DNA of 17,420 nucleotides from NCBI GenBank assembly GCA_050331475.1, contig JBHJGU010000123.1, forward strand, positions 1-17,420, read 5' to 3'. The DNA comes from JBHJGU01 sp050331475. GTDB lineage: Bacteria; Pseudomonadota; Alphaproteobacteria; Caulobacterales; Maricaulaceae. Numbering within the stretch: the stretch's first letter is position 1; every line of letters starts with the position of its first letter. Shown here piece after piece: positions 1-6,168 of this stretch. The notes beneath the pieces are model-generated. The model saw nothing but the letters and a program-made list of their open reading frames with translations, was not told where the DNA came from and made no database searches. A program made the translations under genes and the position numbers.

Positions 1-1
1 G

Positions 2-85
2 CGGCTTTACGCCCGCAACGGGACGACGCGCCTGAGCTACTGGATGGCTCCGCGCGCCATCCCGTTGCTCAAACCGCTCATATGA
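2..85 (+). CDS. possible 3' end of an unknown gene cut by the window edge
   Basis: Frame 2 is open from the left edge for 27 codons to a TGA at 83-85. It reads RLYARNGTTRLSYWMAPRAI and then PLLKPLI. The composition (aromatic, basic and hydrophobic residues with no low-complexity run) is compatible with the C-terminus of a real GC-rich gene. The fragment is far too short to recognise a family. The other two frames are also open over part of this stretch, so the choice of frame is only a judgement of how protein-like it reads. Confidence 0.25.
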   Translation, partial: RLYARNGTTRLSYWMAPRAIPLLKPLI

Positions 86-185
86 GCAAAATACAACCGC
101 CGACTCTGGATCACGCTGGTCGATAGTCGGGGGTCACAGCAGGGTGTGCCACCGTCTATGGCGCCGCGCGATACCAATCACCAGT

Positions 186-216
186 TATTATTGAATCACC
201 AAAAAACTCAATAATA
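186..216. repeat. perfect 9-bp inverted repeat (hairpin or operator) before the AT-rich ORFs
   Basis: TATTATTGA at 186-194 is matched exactly by TCAATAATA at 208-216, with a 13-nt A-rich loop between. It lies about 35-60 nt upstream of the first AT-rich ORF and close to where base composition drops from GC-rich to AT-rich. There is no T-run after either arm, so a terminator is not well supported. An operator for the small operon, or a leftover of the acquired DNA, fits equally well. Confidence 0.35.
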
Positions 217-249
217 CGCTTTACGATATCCCAGATCCACAATGAAAAA

Positions 250-471
250 ATGTTTTTTCGCAACCATACTGAACTTGTAAATGCAAACGAAAACAAAGAA
301 TATGCTAAATATTTGAGCAATCTAGATTTATTTTATACTAATCAAGGATCAGTGGATGTGAAAACCGGAAAATATGTTCTCGTTTTATTTTGCGGAAACG
401 AACTTAGAAGAATTGATTTTTTTGTTAGAAGACGCAAAGCAAACCGCTTATTTGTTTCATGCAGTGCATAG
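250..471 (+). CDS. small unknown ORF in AT-rich island, probably frameshifted near 362-378
   Basis: This 73-codon ORF lies in strongly AT-rich DNA unlike the rest of the window. Residues 1-40 read as a plausible small soluble protein, but the end (VLVLFCGNELRRIDFFVRRR and on) is rich in Arg/Cys and odd for AT-rich coding DNA. One frame over, after A-rich runs at 361-372, an open frame continues from 362 to a TGA at 482-484. It gives a much more protein-like acidic/hydrophobic stretch (ETNLEELIFLLEDAKQTAYL) with an in-frame ATG at 374. That stop lies one base before the ATG at 486 of the next gene, as in an operon. I infer that the intact gene ran from about 250 to 484 and has a one-base indel. 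Alternatives are two tiny ORFs (250-471 and 374-484) or ribosomal frameshifting. Another ATG at 242 gives only a 12-residue peptide. No family was recognised and no clear ribosome binding site precedes it. Confidence 0.4.
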   Translation: MFFRNHTELVNANENKEYAKYLSNLDLFYTNQGSVDVKTGKYVLVLFCGNELRRIDFFVRRRKANRLFVSCSA

Positions 472-485
472 GGACACTCATTGAT

Positions 486-962
486 ATGAATATATTATAT
501 AGAACATTTTCGATACCAGATGGACTTGAGATTTTATATCTACCTATTACATTAATAATAGTTTCAATATTATTGACTCGGAATAATTCGAGCGATTCTC
601 GAGATTTAAAGTTTCGTATATTAATTGTTGGCATACTTTCTGCTATAATTTTCAGCTTATTGTCTATATTTCGAATGGAATTTTTTATAATTTATAGAGA
701 ATCAATTGGTGAATTTACGGAAATAGTCGCCTTGCCAATAATATTAGACGAAACTACTCGAGAATTGTTAAGCAATGAGAATGAAATTACTTTATCGCCA
801 GGAATCTTACGTCAACATCTATCTAAAGCTGACTATGAGTTAAAAGTTATAATCACAATTTTTTTCCATGCTATATTTTTTTGGATAACATGTGCCACAA
901 TTTTTTATTTTGGCTCGGAGAAAATTTCAGATTTTATTATTAAAATAAGAAAATCTAGTTAG
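486..962 (+). CDS. small unknown membrane protein in the AT-rich island
   Basis: A 158-residue product beginning MNILYRTF. Hydrophobic segments fall at about residues 15-32, 43-57 and 121-143, separated by a polar region (about 65-120) with a run of acidic and Leu residues. This suggests two N-terminal membrane helices, an extracytoplasmic or cytoplasmic domain, and a third helix before a Lys/Arg-rich tail (IIKIRKSS). The start at 486 is preferred because it follows the probable stop of the upstream reading frame (482-484) by one base. An in-frame ATG at 459 would add nine residues overlapping the upstream ORF. Codons are strongly A/T-ending, in contrast to all genes to the right, which points to horizontal acquisition. 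A phage, immunity or defence accessory role is possible but nothing in the sequence decides it. Confidence 0.55.
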   Translation: MNILYRTFSIPDGLEILYLPITLIIVSILLTRNNSSDSRDLKFRILIVGILSAIIFSLLSIFRMEFFIIYRESIGEFTEIVALPIILDETTRELLSNENEITLSPGILRQHLSKADYELKVIITIFFHAIFFWITCATIFYFGSEKISDFIIKIRKSS

Positions 963-1047
963 AATTTTCACACCAATATTTAATTCAATTTTGTAAAATT
1001 CTATCTACGTGGTATATAGGTCTATAATTTAATTTGGGCTTTATTAT
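963..1047. other. AT-rich intergenic tail of the acquired island
   Basis: This stretch is nearly all A/T and holds a short palindrome (AATTTT at 987-992, AAAATT at 995-1000). No gene is visible. Composition switches back to GC-rich at about 1050, exactly where the antitoxin gene ends, so this is a probable junction of acquired DNA. T-rich sequence here may help end the minus-strand toxin-antitoxin transcript, but no stem followed by a T-run was found. Confidence 0.4.
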
Positions 1048-1374
1048 TCATTTCAACGCCCGCAGTACGGCGTTCGGATCGCGGGCGATGACTTTCAGAT
1101 AAGCCTTGGCCGCGCCGTCGGGCTCATAGCGGTTTTGCTCCCAATCGCGCAGGGTGCCGATGGCGATTTGGAAGCGAGCGGCGAACTCTTCCTGGGTCAT
1201 CTTCAACGCGCGGCGAATGACGCGCGCCTGGGGCGTGCGCTGAAGCACCGCCATATCGGCTTCGGTCAGGGGCTGGGCGTCAGGATCGCTGAGGGCTGCG
1301 GCGTGGGCCTCCGCATCTGACATCGCGTCGACGCGGCTCCAATCATGGTTCGTCGGTTTATCGGTTGTCTTCAT
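1048..1374 (-). CDS. XRE-type helix-turn-helix antitoxin paired with the BrnT-like toxin
   Basis: The product is about 108 residues from the ATG at 1374 (a TTG six codons upstream at 1392 is the alternative). The N-terminal half is acidic and probably the toxin-binding segment. The C-terminal half is a helix-turn-helix of the Cro/C1 (XRE) type: RALKMTQEEFAARFQIAIGT followed by LRDWEQNRYEP, with the usual TQEEFA first helix and TLRDWEQ recognition helix. The gene overlaps the end of the toxin gene by 17 nt, the tight coupling expected of a type II toxin-antitoxin operon with the toxin first. BrnT partners are classically ribbon-helix-helix BrnA proteins; an XRE partner, as here, is a known variant. 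It should neutralise the toxin and repress the shared promoter through the palindrome at 1647-1661. Confidence 0.85.
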   Translation of the reverse strand: MKTTDKPTNHDWSRVDAMSDAEAHAAALSDPDAQPLTEADMAVLQRTPQARVIRRALKMTQEEFAARFQIAIGTLRDWEQNRYEPDGAAKAYLKVIARDPNAVLRALK

Positions 1375-1642
1375 GATAGCGTCGTCTCTCAAACGGTTCG
1401 GCCTTACGCGCTGAGATGATGCGGATGCGCTCGCCCTCCACCAGCGTGTAAGCCACGAACAAAATCCGGCCCTCCACCGCGCCGATCAGGCAATAACGCG
1501 TCTCAGCGGTGAAGCGTGGATCAAGCCATTCCAGCGCGAACGGATCGGAAAACACATCGCGCGCCATCTCGAAGGTGACGCCATGCTTGTCCGCATTCGC
1601 CGCCGCCTTGGCGTCATCCCATTCAAACTCGTCATCGATCAT
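1358..1642 (-). CDS. brnT: BrnT family (DUF497) toxin, RelE-like ribonuclease
   Basis: The 94-residue product has the full BrnT signature. The N-terminal FEWDDAKAAANADKHGVTFE block (residues 6-25; family consensus FxWDxxKxxxNxxKHGVxFxxA) is followed by the VFSDP segment. The central strands are RYCLIGAVEGRILFVAYTL, and the C-terminal block IRIISARKAEPFERRRYHE carries the basic residues associated with RNA cleavage. Length is typical (about 90-95). BrnT toxins fold like RelE and cut RNA to slow translation. It is the first gene of a two-gene operon with the antitoxin. The ATG at 1640-1642 is the only start that keeps the conserved N-terminus, yet it directly abuts a -10-like TATAAA, leaving no room for a 5' leader or ribosome binding site. 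Confidence 0.88.
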   Translation of the reverse strand: MIDDEFEWDDAKAAANADKHGVTFEMARDVFSDPFALEWLDPRFTAETRYCLIGAVEGRILFVAYTLVEGERIRIISARKAEPFERRRYHEDNR

Positions 1643-1670
1643 TTTATACGGGCTACCCGTAATTTGTCAA
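1643..1670 (-). promoter_or_regulatory. toxin-antitoxin promoter with palindromic operator between -35 and -10
   Basis: On the minus strand, TTGACA (1665-1670) and TATAAA (1643-1648) are separated by 16 nt. Between and partly overlapping them is the perfect 15-bp palindrome TACGGG-tag-CCCGTA (1647-1661). This is the classic layout for an antitoxin-repressed promoter, and the repressor candidate is the XRE protein encoded downstream. The toxin ATG begins one base after the -10 box, so the predicted transcription start would fall inside the coding sequence. Either the -10 assignment is off or translation starts in an unusual way. Confidence 0.65.
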
Positions 1671-1737
1671 GAGAATACACCTTGGCGCAACACGACGGAA
1701 CCATGAATTCTCTCATAAATTCAATGACCCCTGCAGG

Positions 1738-1768
1738 AAAAACCCCTCCCGATGACCCAGGAGGGGCC
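1738..1768 (-). terminator. rho-independent terminator reading leftwards
   Basis: The stem CCCCTCC (1743-1749) / GGAGGGG (1760-1766) has a 10-nt loop and is flanked by AAAAA at 1738-1742. On the minus strand this is a GC stem followed by TTTTT, a standard intrinsic terminator. No intact minus-strand gene ends just before it. It may have served the radical SAM gene, or a gene lost when the insertion sequence arrived. It would also insulate the toxin-antitoxin promoter from upstream transcription. Confidence 0.6.
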
Positions 1769-1828
1769 TTATGGGGGATAGACGAATAATCAGCCCGCGA
1801 CGACGGACGCTGGGTCAATGACGATCCA

Positions 1829-2108
1829 ATGGTCGCCATCAGCCCGGCCAGAGCGACATGGGACTTCGCCACCATCCTGGGATTGGAGCCGTGCTTTACA
1901 CCGGTCGCCAGCCCGGAGAGCAACCGCATTTCCGAAGCCTTCGTGAAGACCATGAAGCGCGATTACGTGCGCGTTGGGCCGATCCCCGATGCCCCCCACC
2001 GCGCTCGCGCAAATCGCCGACTGGTTCGAGGACGACACCGAAAACCATCCGCATTCGGGATTGAAACGGAAATCGCCCCGAGAGTTCCGTAACGTCAACC
2101 AACCCTAG
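1829..2108 (+). pseudogene. C-terminal remnant of an IS3-family transposase (OrfB, rve integrase core), frameshifted
   Basis: The reading frame gives DFATILGLEPCFTPVASPES and then SEAFVKTMKRDYVRVGPIPD. This is the end of the DDE integrase core of IS3-type OrfB, including the region around the last catalytic Glu (SEAFVK). At a C6 run (1992-1997) the frame must shift by one base. The next frame then continues with ALAQIADWFEDDTENHPHSG and LKRKSPREFRNV to a TAG at 2106-2108, which matches the conserved IS3 tail (WFExYNExHPHxxLxxxSPREF). The N-terminal part with the first two catalytic Asp residues is missing; upstream of about 1845 similarity is not visible. The element is dead. Its start is uncertain; the C-terminal end is clear. 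Confidence 0.85.
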
Positions 2109-2310
2109 CCGGTTGTCCGGTCAAACGGGGCCACGCCACGCGGTAAATGCGCGTCGCGCACATGAGGAAGGCTCAAGGCTGCTGGCCGGATCGGGTTGGC
2201 CGGACTCACCGCAGCTTTCTGGTGAGCCTCCGTATCGCGCCGCGCACCGAAACCTTGACCGGCAGGAACGCCACGGGGACCTCGATCGCCAATCAGCCCT
2301 TTCCCCGCCG
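2109..2310. other. intergenic, no gene seen
   Basis: This GC-rich stretch lies between the transposase remnant and the radical SAM stop codon. Reading frames here are poor in protein character. A 6-bp inverted repeat (CTCACC 2205-2210, GGTGAG 2221-2226) has no T-run. It may be decayed insertion-sequence flank. Confidence 0.4.
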
Positions 2311-3762
2311 TCACTCCGCCGCCTGAACGCGCCGTCGACCCTCTAAGAGTTGGCGGCGGGTTTTGCCTTTCGCGCTTTTCAGGCTAAGCGTCGCGTCTGC
2401 GCGCGGATCGAAACGGCCCTCTGAGGTGTCATAAGCCGCGCGCACGAAATGATCCCGGTCGGCGTTATGCACGCACATGCTGATCGGGCCCTGATGGGTC
2501 ATGACCTGGAAAATGCAGGCTTCGCAGCGGGCGGGCTCCAGCGCTTGCGCGTCCATAAAATTATGGATGTAAAAGGAGAGCTTGGTCATCCGTCGGCCCG
2601 AGCGCACATAGCCCGGCGCCAAGCGTAAGCCGAGCCGGATTAGCCCCGGCAACATGGACACGGCCGCCACCGGCTTGGTCAGAAACCCTTGGCCCACCAC
2701 GCCCCACATTGACGCCCAAGACCGCCGGTCTGGGCGCAAATGCGCGAAATGGCGGAATAAGCGTTCAAACAGCTTCGGCTCGGTGTCAAAAATTGGCGTG
2801 ACTCGCCCGCCCGCGATCAGCACGGAGGAATACCGATTACACTCCGGATGGCCGAGATTGGGCGTGTCGAAATCCAGCCCCACCCCCATGGCTTGGTTCA
2901 CCGCTGTGATCACCGCGGGGATGTCCACCGCCGTGCCGCCTTGGGTGCCACGCCCCGTCTGCGCCTCCAGATTAAACGAAACCATGTGGATCTCATCGGC
3001 GCGCGACTTGAACCACTCCACTAAAGCGGGAATGTCCGCCAGGTTGGCGTCAAACACGGTGGTGTTGAAGATCACATTGATCCCGAGCCCGCGCACCCGA
3101 TCGAGATACTCCGCCCGAACCGCGTTGAGCGCGAGCTCACTGTCATAGCCCTTACGCTCCTGAGTCATGTCCACATGCAAGGACACATCGGTTAGCCCGG
3201 CCTTCGCCAAGCGCGTCATTAATGGCCGGGTCGCTTTAATACCGTTGGTGAACAGGGCCGAGCGCAGACCCTTCGCCCGCAACCGCTCAACGATGGCCAC
3301 CAAATCGTCGGCGTCGCGCAAGGTTGGATCGCCGCCGGTGACCTGCACGGTCACGAGCGGACCGTAATGCTCAGCGATCATATCGATGCGCCGAAACACT
3401 TCCTCGAGCGGCGGGTCTAGGGTGACTTCCGCGTTCTCGGAGAGGTAACACAGCGTGCAATCGAGATTGCAGCGTTGAGTGATCTCCAACGCGACACAGC
3501 CCATTGGAAAGTTCCGCCCCGCCAATTGCTTGGGGCCGAGAAAGCCGTGCCGCTCCAGGGCTGTGCGCAACGGCGCCCGCTTATCGCCTTGGGGGGGCGA
3601 CGCCTTGGGAACCCGCCAAGCGGGGGCGTGGTGGGGTTCAACGACTAGGTCTGCGGGGGCAGGGCCTTGGACCATGGGGCTCGCTCCTAACGCGTCTGAT
3701 TGAGCCAACATACGCCGCGGCTGCGCTCTCAGCCGCTCAAACTCCCGCGACAAATGTGCCAT
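2311..3762 (-). CDS. radical SAM enzyme with C-terminal extra cysteine cluster
   Basis: A 483-residue protein. The radical SAM motif CNLDCTLC (Cys98, Cys102, Cys105) binds the [4Fe-4S] cluster that cleaves S-adenosylmethionine. It is followed by the SAM-binding VTGGDPTLR (141-149) and barrel strands such as SALFTNGIK (168-176). The C-terminal half has NLGHPECNRY around Cys308 and then CEACIF...MCVHN (Cys413, Cys416, Cys430), suggesting one or more auxiliary clusters. A hydrophobic stretch at about 352-384 could touch the membrane. The HPEC and CxxC patterns recall the tetraether-lipid-synthase (Tes/MJ0619)-like branch rather than MoaA or peptide-modifying SPASM enzymes, but that placement is from memory. 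The substrate is unknown. The ATG at 3762 has a good ribosome binding site (AGAGG, 7 nt away). It is divergent from the exported protein/DUF2145 pair and shares their palindromic upstream region. Confidence 0.85.
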   Translation of the reverse strand: MAHLSREFERLRAQPRRMLAQSDALGASPMVQGPAPADLVVEPHHAPAWRVPKASPPQGDKRAPLRTALERHGFLGPKQLAGRNFPMGCVALEITQRCNLDCTLCYLSENAEVTLDPPLEEVFRRIDMIAEHYGPLVTVQVTGGDPTLRDADDLVAIVERLRAKGLRSALFTNGIKATRPLMTRLAKAGLTDVSLHVDMTQERKGYDSELALNAVRAEYLDRVRGLGINVIFNTTVFDANLADIPALVEWFKSRADEIHMVSFNLEAQTGRGTQGGTAVDIPAVITAVNQAMGVGLDFDTPNLGHPECNRYSSVLIAGGRVTPIFDTEPKLFERLFRHFAHLRPDRRSWASMWGVVGQGFLTKPVAAVSMLPGLIRLGLRLAPGYVRSGRRMTKLSFYIHNFMDAQALEPARCEACIFQVMTHQGPISMCVHNADRDHFVRAAYDTSEGRFDPRADATLSLKSAKGKTRRQLLEGRRRVQAAE

Positions 3763-3790
3763 TGGGCGCCTCTTTCAGAGCGTCTGCAAT

Positions 3791-3839
3791 TTGAACCTTG
3801 ATCAAAACATTGATCTTGGGTATTTTGAACGTTGTTCAA
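3791..3839. promoter_or_regulatory. two similar 15-bp palindromes in a divergent promoter region
   Basis: TTGAAC-gtt-GTTCAA (3825-3839) is a perfect palindrome. A second copy, TTGAAC-ctt-GATCAA (3791-3805), matches it at 13 of 15 positions. The copies start 34 bp apart, close to three helical turns, and a further TTGATC half site lies between (3810-3815). They sit between the radical SAM gene (minus) and the exported-protein gene (plus). A weak plus-strand promoter (TTGATC at 3799-3804 or 3810-3815, TATTTT at 3821-3826) overlaps them. The arrangement suggests a dimeric repressor, for example TetR type, controlling both directions. No such regulator gene is in the window. Confidence 0.5.
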
Positions 3840-3878
3840 TTCGGCTTAACCCCAAACTGACCCTTAAAGGAGACCCCG

Positions 3879-4259
3879 ATGACACGGACGTTTTTGAAAA
3901 CCATTGCCGTTTGTGCGGGTTGCTTAGTTCTCTCCGCGGCGGCGCACGCCCAAGACTCCAGTTTTGTTACGGCCGGCAAGGCGGCTGGCCTGTCGGTGAA
4001 AGCCAGCGCGCACGGGGCCGGCGAAGCTAGCCAAGTGGCGCTCGGTGCAGTCGCCCTGCCCTTGATGGCGACGGGTGCGGTAGCGAGCGGCGTGGGCGAT
4101 TTGAGCCGAGCGGTCAGTGAAGGGGCCTGGGATGCGGCCACCCCGTTGTCTGTCAGCGATGAGGTGCTCGCCGCACCAGAGCTTGATGCGCCGATTACGC
4201 CCGGCGTCGACCCCGCCCCCAACGTCATGCTCGCCAGCGTCGAGCAGGACCAGCCGTGA
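3879..4259 (+). CDS. small exported protein of unknown function, first gene of a pair with DUF2145
   Basis: A 126-residue protein with a clear Sec signal peptide: basic start MTRTFLK, hydrophobic core to about residue 20, and AHA-Q cleavage near residue 24. The mature part is small and Ala/Gly/Ser-rich, with a hydrophobic stretch at about 54-75 (ALGAVALPLMATGAVASGVG). It ends in a Pro/Asp-rich tail. The ATG follows a strong AAAGGAG at about 8 nt. The stop overlaps the GTG start of the DUF2145 gene (GTGA at 4256-4259), so the two are translationally coupled and probably act together in the periplasm or at the membrane. No named family was recognised. Exported Ala/Gly-rich partners of DUF2145 proteins occur elsewhere as far as I recall, but I cannot check that here. 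Confidence 0.75.
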   Translation: MTRTFLKTIAVCAGCLVLSAAAHAQDSSFVTAGKAAGLSVKASAHGAGEASQVALGAVALPLMATGAVASGVGDLSRAVSEGAWDAATPLSVSDEVLAAPELDAPITPGVDPAPNVMLASVEQDQP

Positions 4260-5077
4260 CGCCCGCGGTTCGACGTGGCGTAGGCGCGGCGCTGGCGGGC
4301 TTTGCGCTCGCCGCGCCAGCGGGGGCGGACTCCCTAGGCGACAACGACGCCCCCCGCTTTATGCCGGCCGAAGACGCCGCCGCCTTCTCCAAACAAATCG
4401 AACGGACGCTGGCGGACAATGGCGCGCGTGTGGCGTTGGTGTTCCGATCGGGTCGTCGGCGCGAGGATTTGCCCGACGGCGTTGGCTACACCCATGGCGC
4501 GTTTTGGGTGCACCAAGCCTTTCAAACCGAAACCGGTCAGACGGTTGCGGGCTATGGGGTGTATAACCTTTATAGCGGCGAAGACGGCGATGGATTGGTG
4601 TCCTACCTCCACCAGGATTTCCCGATCGACTTTGTGATCAGCTCCGCAATCCATGACGTGGCGGTGTTGATCCCAACGCCCGAACTGCAAAAACGGCTTT
4701 TCCAGGTGATGGCCAGTGAGACCTATCAAGCGCTCCACCGCCCCGACTATTCCCTGCTCTCCCATCCCCATGACCGCCAGTTTCAAAACTGCAACGAGTT
4801 TATGCTCGACGTTATGGGCGCGGCGATTTGGGACACCGACGATATCGATCGGATCAAGGCGAATCTGAGCGCGTATTTCGAGCCGACGAAGTTGAAGCTG
4901 GGCTTTTTCAAAACGCGTCTGGCTCCGTTTGTGGACGAGCGTGCGCGCCGGGAGGACCAATCGGGCCGGTTTCGTACGGTGACCCAACAATCCTTACAAG
5001 CCTTTATGGCGGAGTATAGCTTGCTGCAGACTGCGTTGACGGTGACCTATTCGGGCGCCCCGGAACCCTCAGGCTGA
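4256..5077 (+). CDS. DUF2145 family exported protein, possible papain-like (NlpC/P60-like) fold
   Basis: A 273-residue protein that starts with GTG at 4256, overlapping the upstream stop. It has a signal peptide (RRGVGAALAGFALAAPAGA, cut near residue 24). The body has features I associate with DUF2145. His80 lies in GYTHGAFWVHQAF and is followed by a conserved-looking VYNLY segment. There is a region of aromatics and Asp (YLHQDFPIDF), and Cys179 in FQNCNEFMLDVM. A His before a Cys in such contexts is typical of circularly permuted papain-like (YiiX/NlpC-P60) hydrolases or acyltransferases, so a cell-envelope role is plausible but unproven. The last 31 nt overlap the convergent DUF3137 gene. 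The family call is good, the activity is inference. Confidence 0.75.
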   Translation: MTPAVRRGVGAALAGFALAAPAGADSLGDNDAPRFMPAEDAAAFSKQIERTLADNGARVALVFRSGRRREDLPDGVGYTHGAFWVHQAFQTETGQTVAGYGVYNLYSGEDGDGLVSYLHQDFPIDFVISSAIHDVAVLIPTPELQKRLFQVMASETYQALHRPDYSLLSHPHDRQFQNCNEFMLDVMGAAIWDTDDIDRIKANLSAYFEPTKLKLGFFKTRLAPFVDERARREDQSGRFRTVTQQSLQAFMAEYSLLQTALTVTYSGAPEPSG

Positions 5078-6093
5078 GCGTTGCGCACCGCCTCGATCGT
5101 CACAGCGCCTGAAAGGATCGCGTCGATGCGCTTGGTGGTCAGGTCGATCATGTCAAACACCAGCGCGATTTCCTTGAGCACGCCTGCGGCGGCCTGAGGT
5201 CCGGCCAGCCCGGATTTGAGGTCGCCCAGTTCTAGCCGGCCGTCGTTTTGGAGCGCGAGCGTAAGCGCCCCGTCGTCGAAAACACCGCGCAATTGGGCGT
5301 TCTTGAACAAAGCGTCGAGCGCTTTGAACCGCTCTTGCACCATCGGATCGAACAGGGCTCGCGCGGCCACCTGATCAGATGCGTAAACCTCAAAGGTCTT
5401 TTCAAAGTCCGGGTCCGCGAATCCCACCGATTTGAGCCCGCCCGCGAGCGATCCCGCGTTGAACCAACCCGCATCGCGGGCCAGCACCGTGACCCCTTCA
5501 AACGCGTGCGGATAATCAAGCCGCAGAATCTGACCTAAGAACACGGTCACCCAGCGCACCTCAGTCTTCACGCGACCATTGACGACCCGGGTCTCCACCC
5601 GGCGTTCCTCGAGTTGCGCGCCGGTGAGGGTAAAGCGCACGCCTCGACGCTGACCGGATAGCGCGTCGAAAAACGCCGCCCGGTCATAGCGCGGCGCGAG
5701 ACTATAGGTCTGCAAGCGCGTCAAAGCCGAGGGCGGGCCGGTCTCAGCGTGGTAGTCCAGACCGAGCTGGGCGCAGATCGCGTCCAAAACCAAACGCTTG
5801 GCCTTCGCCGTTAATCCGTCCAGTGGGCCCAGCATCGCCAGCGCCACCACGCCCAACACCCCCGCCCCGCCAAAGCCGAACCAGACCGCGCGCGGCCAGC
5901 CCAACACCGCGCCAATCCCCGCAGTCACCGCCGCCGCCAGTAGGCAGAATAATCCCCAACGCAGAAACCGCGCCCAGGCGGCCCGGCGCTTGGCCTCAAG
6001 CGCCTCCAATTCAGGGCGTAACTCGCGCTCAAAGACCGCCGCGAACGGCGCAAACTCCGGATGGACGGCGCTGAAATCCGTCGCGCTGGTCAT
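5047..6093 (-). CDS. DUF3137 family membrane protein
   Basis: A 348-residue protein. The N-terminal cytoplasmic stretch (EFAPFAAVFERELRPELEAL) is followed by two membrane helices (about 46-65 and 70-90). A large soluble domain comes next, with strands and the DUF3137 hallmarks RRVETRVVNGRVKTEVRWVT, then FLGQILRLDYPHAFEGVTV, and FEKTFEVYASDQVAARALFD. Length is typical of the family. DUF3137 proteins are often found near LemA in other bacteria; no LemA is present here. The ATG at 6093 has AAGGAG about 10 nt upstream. The gene is divergent from the PspA-flotillin operon, so it shares that regulatory region. Its 3' end overlaps the DUF2145 gene tail to tail by 31 nt. A membrane-homeostasis role with the neighbouring operon is inferred from context only. 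Confidence 0.8.
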   Translation of the reverse strand: MTSATDFSAVHPEFAPFAAVFERELRPELEALEAKRRAAWARFLRWGLFCLLAAAVTAGIGAVLGWPRAVWFGFGGAGVLGVVALAMLGPLDGLTAKAKRLVLDAICAQLGLDYHAETGPPSALTRLQTYSLAPRYDRAAFFDALSGQRRGVRFTLTGAQLEERRVETRVVNGRVKTEVRWVTVFLGQILRLDYPHAFEGVTVLARDAGWFNAGSLAGGLKSVGFADPDFEKTFEVYASDQVAARALFDPMVQERFKALDALFKNAQLRGVFDDGALTLALQNDGRLELGDLKSGLAGPQAAAGVLKEIALVFDMIDLTTKRIDAILSGAVTIEAVRNAQPEGSGAPE

Positions 6094-6168
6094 CGCCGCG
6101 TCACTCTCCTTCGATCCAGCTGAAACCCTAAGCCCTAGAATTCACGATTTATATTAATTTTTCAACCC

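Noticed and set aside
1639..1953. 104-codon minus-strand frame between the toxin gene and the transposase remnant
   Set aside because: It covers the toxin promoter, a terminator hairpin and the antisense of the transposase fragment, and has no protein character.
2205..2226. CTCACC/GGTGAG hairpin downstream of the radical SAM gene as its terminator
   Set aside because: Only 6 bp and no T-run on the minus strand; the stem at 1743-1766 is far better.
4334..4990. 218-codon minus-strand frame opposite the DUF2145 gene
   Set aside because: The plus-strand frame has a signal peptide, coupled start and family motifs; the antisense product shows none and is a by-product of GC-rich codon use.
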